Shown here: positions 25,142-29,590 of the stretch, piece by piece
How positions within the stretch are numbered: the stretch's first letter is position 1
How the letters are laid out: the number at the start of each line of letters is the position of its first letter
From: JOPF133 sp052144935
GTDB taxonomy: Bacteria > Acidobacteriota > Terriglobia > Bryobacterales > Bryobacteraceae
Assembly: GCA_052144935.1 (NCBI GenBank)
Contig: JBKQPR010000333.1
Coordinates: forward strand, 1 to 29,590
Length of the DNA stretch: 29,590 nt
Direction of reading: 5' to 3'
Translations under genes and position numbers: made by a program
Notes under the pieces: generated by a model
Told to the model about the DNA's origin: nothing
What the model saw: only the letters and a program-made list of their open reading frames with translations
Database searches by the model: none

Positions 25142-25351
25142 ATGGCAATCCCGAACGTGAAGCGGTTCCGGCCCTTCTGCCCGACCTGCAACGACACCTT
25201 CACCCTCATGTCGGTCCTCCCCAAGGACGCCGACGTCGACAAGTACCTGGCGGATGCGGTCGCGCGCCACGATCATAAGGCGTTCCAGGAAGCCAAGGTG
25301 CTGCACTTCAAGGTGCGCGTCGGCCAGCAGAAACAGAAGAAGGCCAAGTAG
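25142..25351 (+). CDS. Small hypothetical protein with a CPTC motif
   Basis: This 69-residue protein contains RPFCPTCNDTFTLMSVLPKD, then DVDKYLADAVARHD, and a Lys-rich end (QQKQKKAK). The cysteine pair could bind metal, but two cysteines are not enough for a full zinc site in one chain. A TACACT -10-like hexamer lies at 25127-25132, ten bases before the ATG, so a very short leader is possible. The family is not recognised. Confidence 0.65.
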   Translation: MAIPNVKRFRPFCPTCNDTFTLMSVLPKDADVDKYLADAVARHDHKAFQEAKVLHFKVRVGQQKQKKAK

Positions 25352-25396
25352 GGGCGCGCGGCTCGTCCGCGCCGGCGGGACCCGCAGCGCCGGGTC

Positions 25397-26665
25397 TCAG
25401 AATCTCGCCTGCAAGGTCCGCACCGTCCGCAAGGCTTCTTGGGATACTTCGTTGTCGGGGTCGTTGGTCAGCTTCTGCGCCTCCGCGATACTCGACTTGT
25501 CTCCGCTGCGCGCCAGCACGCGCAAGAGGCCGAGCTTCTCGTCCTTGGTTCCCTTCTGCATGGGCGCATAGAGCGACTGTCGCACGTTGTCCTGGCGCGC
25601 CAGCTCCACCAGGAAGGGCAGGGCCACGCCTTTAAACGCGGCCGAATTCAGCGTATTCAGCAAGTACTGCAGGGGGCTGAACTCGCTCAGCTCGGTCTTG
25701 CCCAGCATCACCTGGGCGAAGGCCAGCGACAGCCGCGGCGAGGTCTTGCCTTCCGCCTGCCAGGCCTTTTCCAGGATCGGCAGATCGGCCGGATTGCGCA
25801 GCCGCGCGTAGCCCTCCGCGGCGGCGCCGCGCATCTTCTCGTCCTTGTCGTTCAAATATTGCGCGTACAGGCCGCGGCTCTCGTCCACGGGAAGCATGGC
25901 GATGGCGGTGAGCGCCGCGCGGCGCACGCGCGCGTCGCGGGTGCGGTTCAAAACTCCGGTAAGCTCCGGCACGGCCGACTTGTTCAACAGCAGCCCGGTG
26001 GTTTCGATGGCGGCCACCTGCACTTTGGGGTCGAGATCGTGCAGCAGGAAGGTGATCCGCGGGGCGGCCGATTCGTCGCGGATTTTCTCCAGCGCGGTGA
26101 GCGATTCGTAGATCAGCCCGGTGTTCTTGGAATGGGCCGCTTCGATGAGGTCCCCGACGGCCGCCTTGCCGCGCAGGATACCGAGCGCCCGCGCCGCGTT
26201 GGCCCGCGCATCCATGTTGCCGCCGCTGCGCGACGCCAGCTCGCCCAGCGCGCCAATCACCTCCGGCCGCACCACGACAAACGCATCGATCGCCTGGTCG
26301 TTGGTGTCGGTGAAGTGCCCCTTGATGCTGGTGCCCACGCGCTTCAAGCTCGCCCCAAAGCCGGTCTGTACATACCCCGGCAGGTAGAAGTTCACCAGGC
26401 CGTCGGTGGCGCGGATCTGCACTTCCGAGTCGTTGTCCCTGGTGGCCAGGATCAGCGGATCGAGGCTCCGCTGGGTGCCGATCTCGGTAATCTGTTTGAC
26501 CACTTCGACGCGCACGTCGACGCTGGGGTTTTTCAGCAGATCCTGCAGTCTGGGAATCGCCGGCGGGCCGCCTTTGGCGATGTCGCGGACATCCTTGGGG
26601 CGGACATCCTGAGCCGGCGCCAACGCAACCAGGGCAAGAGATAGGAGAGCGGCAGAGAGGCGCAT
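25397..26665 (-). CDS. Secreted HEAT-repeat protein
   Basis: This 422-residue exported protein has a signal peptide ending near APAQD and about nine HEAT/PBS-type helical repeats. Examples are RLQDLLKNPSVDVRVEVVKQ, NAARALGILRGKAAVGDLIE, VQVAAIETTGLLLNKSAVPE and RRAALTAIAMLPVDESRGLY. Such repeats usually form a binding scaffold, here likely in the periplasm. No enzyme motif is present. It is last on the minus strand of the HEAT-MqnD-PfkB-KdsC block, and a hairpin repeat element (26693-26791) separates it from mqnD. Confidence 0.87.
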   Translation of the reverse strand: MRLSAALLSLALVALAPAQDVRPKDVRDIAKGGPPAIPRLQDLLKNPSVDVRVEVVKQITEIGTQRSLDPLILATRDNDSEVQIRATDGLVNFYLPGYVQTGFGASLKRVGTSIKGHFTDTNDQAIDAFVVVRPEVIGALGELASRSGGNMDARANAARALGILRGKAAVGDLIEAAHSKNTGLIYESLTALEKIRDESAAPRITFLLHDLDPKVQVAAIETTGLLLNKSAVPELTGVLNRTRDARVRRAALTAIAMLPVDESRGLYAQYLNDKDEKMRGAAAEGYARLRNPADLPILEKAWQAEGKTSPRLSLAFAQVMLGKTELSEFSPLQYLLNTLNSAAFKGVALPFLVELARQDNVRQSLYAPMQKGTKDEKLGLLRVLARSGDKSSIAEAQKLTNDPDNEVSQEALRTVRTLQARF

Positions 26666-26692
26666 GTCTCTATGCTAGCGCGCCAGTCGTCC

Positions 26693-26791
26693 TCACCGCA
26701 GAGACGCGGAGAGAACGGAGGAAGCGCGGAGAAATCAGTCTCTCTTGCGTTTCTCCGCGCTTCCTCCGTTTTCTCTGCGTCTCCGCGGTGA
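26693..26791. repeat. Hairpin repeat element B (40-bp inverted repeats)
   Basis: Arms at 26693-26732 and 26752-26791 are 40 bp with three mismatches, with a 19-bp loop. They are nearly identical to element A (17949-18050) in sequence and layout. It lies 11 bp beyond the mqnD stop, 27 bp upstream of the HEAT gene start, so it could terminate mqnD or insulate the two genes. Confidence 0.92.
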
Positions 26792-26802
26792 GGAGGATGC
26801 CA

Positions 26803-27648
26803 CTACCGCACGAACTCGACCTCGACGCGCTTGGAAATCAGGCCGGCCTCGAAGCCCAGGTCGAGCAGCTTCCGGACCGCCAGCGGGACGATCGTCCCGG
26901 CGTCCACCGTGTAATGGTTCACGTACATTCCCACGAACTTGTCGGCGAGCCGCGGCTCCAGGTCGCGCGCGAATTGCAGGGCGTATTCGAGCGCCTCGGC
27001 GTGATTGTCCAGCGCGTACTGGATGCTGTCGCGCATCATCCGGCAGCACTCGGACTGGATCTCCGTCCCCAGCGACCGCAGGAGCACGTTGCCGCCCAGC
27101 GGCAAGGGCAATTTATAAGTCGCCTTGAACCATCTCCCCAGGTCCACCACCCGGTGGAATCCCTCGCGTTCGAAAGTCAACTGACCCTCGTGGATCACCA
27201 GCCCGCCATCCACGCTGCGCTCGCGCACCGCATCGGTGATTTTATCGAAGGGCGTCACCACGGCTTCGAAATCCGGCTGGAAGAGCTTGCACGCCAGGTA
27301 CGCGGTAGTCAGCGTGCCTGGGACCGCGATGCGCTTGCCCTTGATCTCGTCCGGCTCCATCGGCCGCGCGGAGATGATCATGGGTCCGTACCCGTCGCCG
27401 ATCGACGATCCGCTGGCCATCAGAACGTACTTGTCCGCCACGTATGGATAGGCGTGATAGGAAATCGCGCTCAGGTCGTAGAGGCCTTCCATGGCCCTGC
27501 GATTGAGCGTCTCGATGTCCTGCAGCACGTGACGGAAAACAACTTTTGCGGAGCGGACTTTCTTGGTCGCCAACCCGTAGAACATGAAGGCGTCGTCGGA
27601 GTCCGGGCTGTGCGCGCTCGTGATCTCCCGCGGTTGGGCCGAGGTCAT
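26803..27648 (-). CDS. mqnD: 1,4-dihydroxy-6-naphthoate synthase (MqnD), menaquinone by the futalosine route
   Basis: This 281-residue MqnA/MqnD-family enzyme begins with the family signature SAHSPDSDDAFMFYGLA. It also has YDLSAISYHAYPYVADKYVL, GPMIISARP, RIAVPGTLTTAYLACKLF, IHEGQLTFEREGF and GRWFKATYKLPLPLGGNVLL. In the futalosine pathway MqnD converts cyclic dehypoxanthinylfutalosine to 1,4-dihydroxy-6-naphthoate. Full length is normal. I chose the ATG at 27648, which gives the usual short N-terminus; an upstream in-frame start at 27693 adds 15 unlikely residues. No other mqn gene is nearby. Assignment as MqnD rather than MqnA rests on the DAFMFY motif and length. Confidence 0.9.
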   Translation of the reverse strand: MTSAQPREITSAHSPDSDDAFMFYGLATKKVRSAKVVFRHVLQDIETLNRRAMEGLYDLSAISYHAYPYVADKYVLMASGSSIGDGYGPMIISARPMEPDEIKGKRIAVPGTLTTAYLACKLFQPDFEAVVTPFDKITDAVRERSVDGGLVIHEGQLTFEREGFHRVVDLGRWFKATYKLPLPLGGNVLLRSLGTEIQSECCRMMRDSIQYALDNHAEALEYALQFARDLEPRLADKFVGMYVNHYTVDAGTIVPLAVRKLLDLGFEAGLISKRVEVEFVR

Positions 27649-27795
27649 AGTGGAAAGAGAACTCCAGTGTACACTAATGCAGCCATTGGGCAAGACGCTG
27701 GCAACAAGTTGTCTGAAGCGCGGCGGGGCACGCGGACGCTATGGCCTTGCCAGTACCGCGACACCCATCGCTCCCTGACGGTCGCGGCTCTGACT

Positions 27796-28911
27796 CTAGC
27801 GCTGGATGCGCGCCGATCCACCCTTGGCAAACGCGCGCACCTGATCCAGCGTCGCCATGGTGGTGTCTCCGGGAAACGTGGTGAGCAGCGCGCCGTGCGC
27901 CCAGCCCAGCCGCACGGCCTCCTCGGGCGGCGCTCCCGTCAGCAGGCCGTAGAAGAAGCCCGAAGCGAAACCGTCGCCGCCGCCCACGCGGTCGTGCACA
28001 TCCAGCTCGGCCGTGGGCGCCGAGTAAGTCTGGCCGTCGATCCACGCCACCGCGCTCCAACTGTGCCGGTTGGTGGAGTGCACCTCCCGCAGCGTGGTGG
28101 CCACCACCTTCACCTGGGGATGCTTCTTGACGACTTGGCCGATCATTCCGAAAAACGCGCTCGGGTCGAGCTTCGACTTGGCCGTCACATCCTGTCCGGG
28201 AATGCCCAGGCCCTTTTGCAAATCCTCTTCGTTGCCCACCAGTACGTCCACGTTGCGCACAATCCGGTCGAGCACCGCCACCGCGCGCTCCTCGCCGCCC
28301 GAGATGTTCCACAACTTGGCGCGATAGTTCAGATCGAAAGAGATTACCGCGCCCGCGGCTTTGGCGGCCTGCGTGGCCTCGACGATCACATCGGCGGTGG
28401 TCGGCGAGAGCGCCGCGAAGATCCCGCCCGAGTGGAACCAGCGCACGCCTCCGGCGAAGATCGCCTGCCAGTCGAAATCCCCCGTCTTCAGCTCGCCGGC
28501 AGCCTCATTCGAGCGGTTGTAGAACACCACCGGAGGGCGCACCCCCAGTCCGCGGTCGCTGTAGACCGTGGCCATGTTCGGCCCGCGAACGCCGTCGTGC
28601 TTGAAATGCTTGTAGAACGGCTTCACGCCCATGGCGCGCACCCGCTCGGCGATCAGGTCGCCGATGGGATAGTCCACCATGGCGCTCACAATCGCGGTCT
28701 GCAATCCGAAACAATCGGACAGGTTGGCGGCGCAGTTGAACTCTCCGCCGCTGACGTGAATCTGGCATTCGGTGGCCTTGCGGAACGGGATGATTCCCGA
28801 GTCCAGGCGGTGCACCAGCGCGCCCAGGGACAAAAAATCCAACCCGGCGCCTGGTGGATGGATATTCAATCCGTAACTCATGCCGATCTCCTCATAGGTC
28901 GACTTCTTCAT
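27796..28911 (-). CDS. PfkB-family sugar kinase, 2-keto-3-deoxygluconate kinase-like
   Basis: This 371-residue ribokinase-fold enzyme carries the PfkB signature 2 in DRVGGGDGFASGFFYG, with the catalytic Asp in GGGDG. The N-terminal substrate-binding block is VSGGEFNCAANLSDCFGL. The segment SFDLNYRAKLW matches KDG-kinase-like proteins that phosphorylate 2-keto-3-deoxy sugars for Entner-Doudoroff-type breakdown. The ATG at 28911 overlaps the KdsC stop (ATGA) and the two genes are translationally coupled. Substrate could also be another keto-deoxy acid, which would fit a KDO-like phosphatase next door. Confidence 0.82.
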   Translation of the reverse strand: MKKSTYEEIGMSYGLNIHPPGAGLDFLSLGALVHRLDSGIIPFRKATECQIHVSGGEFNCAANLSDCFGLQTAIVSAMVDYPIGDLIAERVRAMGVKPFYKHFKHDGVRGPNMATVYSDRGLGVRPPVVFYNRSNEAAGELKTGDFDWQAIFAGGVRWFHSGGIFAALSPTTADVIVEATQAAKAAGAVISFDLNYRAKLWNISGGEERAVAVLDRIVRNVDVLVGNEEDLQKGLGIPGQDVTAKSKLDPSAFFGMIGQVVKKHPQVKVVATTLREVHSTNRHSWSAVAWIDGQTYSAPTAELDVHDRVGGGDGFASGFFYGLLTGAPPEEAVRLGWAHGALLTTFPGDTTMATLDQVRAFAKGGSARIQR

Positions 28912-29498
28912 AGAGCTATTTCATAGTGCCTCAGGATTTCGGACCAGCGGCCCTGCGCCTTCAGCACCAGTTCGATAACCTCTCTCACCGCGCCCTGCCC
29001 GCCCGGCGCGGAGGTGACAAAATGCGCCACCCGCTTCACCTCGGGCCGCGCGTTGGCGGTGGCCACCGCCAGCCCCACCCGCCGCATCACCACCACATCG
29101 GTGAAATCGTCGCCGATGTAGGCCACTTCGGCGGGGGCCACACCGGCGTCCGCCAGAATCTCCTGGAGGATCGGGATCTTCTCGGTATGGCCCTGGTAGA
29201 CATATTTGAACTTGCACTGCCGCGCGCGCTCCACGGTGGCTGGCGACACGCGCCCGCTGATCAGCCCGGTGGCGATTCCCAGCCGCGCCAGCCATTGCAG
29301 GGCGATTCCATCCTGCGAATCGAAGCCCTTGGTCTCCACCATGGCGCCGTCCGGGGCGCCTGCTGGGTCGCCCACTGCGGTGCCCGCTGGGGTGCCCGCT
29401 GGGCCCGGCACGTTATAGAGCTTGCCGTCCGTGAGCACGCCGTCCACGTCCATCAGCAGCAAGCGGATTTTGGATGCCAGTTCGGTGATGTCGATCAA
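28908..29498 (-). CDS. HAD-family phosphatase, KDO 8-phosphate phosphatase (KdsC)-like
   Basis: This 196-residue C0-type HAD phosphatase has motif I LLLMDVDGVLTDGKLY with both catalytic Asp residues, GLISGRVSP, and motifs III/IV in YIGDDFTDVVVMRRVGLAVA. In KdsC the substrate is 3-deoxy-D-manno-octulosonate 8-phosphate for LPS. The flap after motif I carries an insert of Pro-Ala-Gly-Thr repeats (from 12-bp units at 29356-29403), followed by VETKGFDSQDGIALQWL. The start is TTG at 29498 with a possible AGGAT ribosome-binding site; no ATG lies nearby. It starts the KdsC-PfkB operon. Confidence 0.85.
   Translation of the reverse strand: MIDITELASKIRLLLMDVDGVLTDGKLYNVPGPAGTPAGTAVGDPAGAPDGAMVETKGFDSQDGIALQWLARLGIATGLISGRVSPATVERARQCKFKYVYQGHTEKIPILQEILADAGVAPAEVAYIGDDFTDVVVMRRVGLAVATANARPEVKRVAHFVTSAPGGQGAVREVIELVLKAQGRWSEILRHYEIAL
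29356..29403. repeat. In-frame 12-bp minisatellite (four units) in the KdsC-like gene
   Basis: Four consecutive 12-bp units occur: GCGCCTGCTGGG, TCGCCCACTGCG, and GTGCCCGCTGGG twice. They are followed by GCCC, making GGGCCC. They are translated on the opposite strand as GTP/AGD-type repeats in the flap loop. The unit matches that in the membrane protein gene (5830-5865). Confidence 0.9.
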
Positions 29499-29522
29499 AA
29501 CGAGATCCTAAGTTCAAAACCC

Positions 29523-29567
29523 CGACGCGGAGGCGCGGAGGCGCGGAGGCGCGGAGGAAAACGCGGA
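29523..29567. repeat. Truncated copy of the GCGGAG repeat with 8-bp tandem GCGGAGGC
   Basis: Upstream of the KdsC-like gene the run GACGCGGAGGCGCGGAGGCG continues with two more GCGGAGGC units and ends in AAAACGCGGAGA. It is a further member of the hairpin family, seen at 3601, 4159, 17949 and 26693; the window ends before any second arm can be checked. Confidence 0.65.
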
Positions 29568-29590
29568 GAACACATTTTCTAGTTCTTCTC

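Noticed and set aside
27649..27795. Possible dispersed repeat with CGCTCCCTGACGGTCGCGGC upstream of mqnD
   Set aside because: It looks like a repeat common in related genomes, but only one copy is present here, so this cannot be supported from the window alone.

Overview
This window looks like chromosome of a GC-rich soil Acidobacteriota, most like Bryobacterales / Candidatus Solibacter. The pointers are a GWxTD-domain protein, a carboxypeptidase-regulatory/outer-membrane-barrel protein, a short diheme reaction-centre-type cytochrome c, the tail of a TIGR03435-type soil protein, menaquinone (futalosine route) and KDO-type envelope genes, and many dispersed GC-rich palindromes. No ribosomal or tRNA gene was seen. 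The lineage call is inferred from protein content and is not a database result.

Layout. 1-126 holds the 3' end of a group II intron (+). 155-3561 (-) is a tight cluster: hypothetical membrane protein, quinone oxidoreductase, sensor histidine kinase. 3734-4309 (-) is a scrapyard: a second group II intron relic with the maturase tail, plus a TIGR03435 tail. 4325-10927 (-) is a five-gene operon with a clear promoter at 10972-11000: GWxTD protein, barrel protein, degenerate amidohydrolase, large polytopic membrane protein and a 65-residue protein. 11097-14267 carries a secreted hypothetical, a PilZ protein, a diheme cytochrome (-) and a Tat-exported bicupin resembling oxalate decarboxylase. 14286-14680 is a mosaic of three unrelated gene fragments. 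A zinc-ribbon protein (-) and uvrA (+) follow, divergently arranged. 18067-21552 (+) is an operon with overlapping genes: GGHVIK-family protein, CPBP protease, MtnA and a TlpA-like thioredoxin. 21630-25351 has small genes (MESH1-like HD hydrolase, DUF2239, a secreted protein) mixed with an esterase fragment and a toxin-antitoxin remnant. 25397-29498 (-) carries a HEAT-repeat protein, MqnD, a KDG-kinase-like PfkB kinase and a KdsC-like phosphatase.

The most unusual signal lies at DNA level and crosses gene boundaries. Palindromic elements and 12-bp or 18-bp minisatellites sit in frame inside otherwise ordinary genes: the amidohydrolase, CPBP protease, GGHVIK protein, polytopic membrane protein, KdsC, MtnA and the quinone oxidoreductase. 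The same DNA core is read in different frames and on either strand in different genes, so these look like inserted DNA, comparable in concept to Rickettsia palindromic elements. A separate family of about 100-bp hairpins with 40-bp inverted repeats occurs twice complete and several times as fragments between genes. A third notable signal is a promoter/operator dyad directly in front of the DUF2239 gene that implies a leaderless, repressible transcript.
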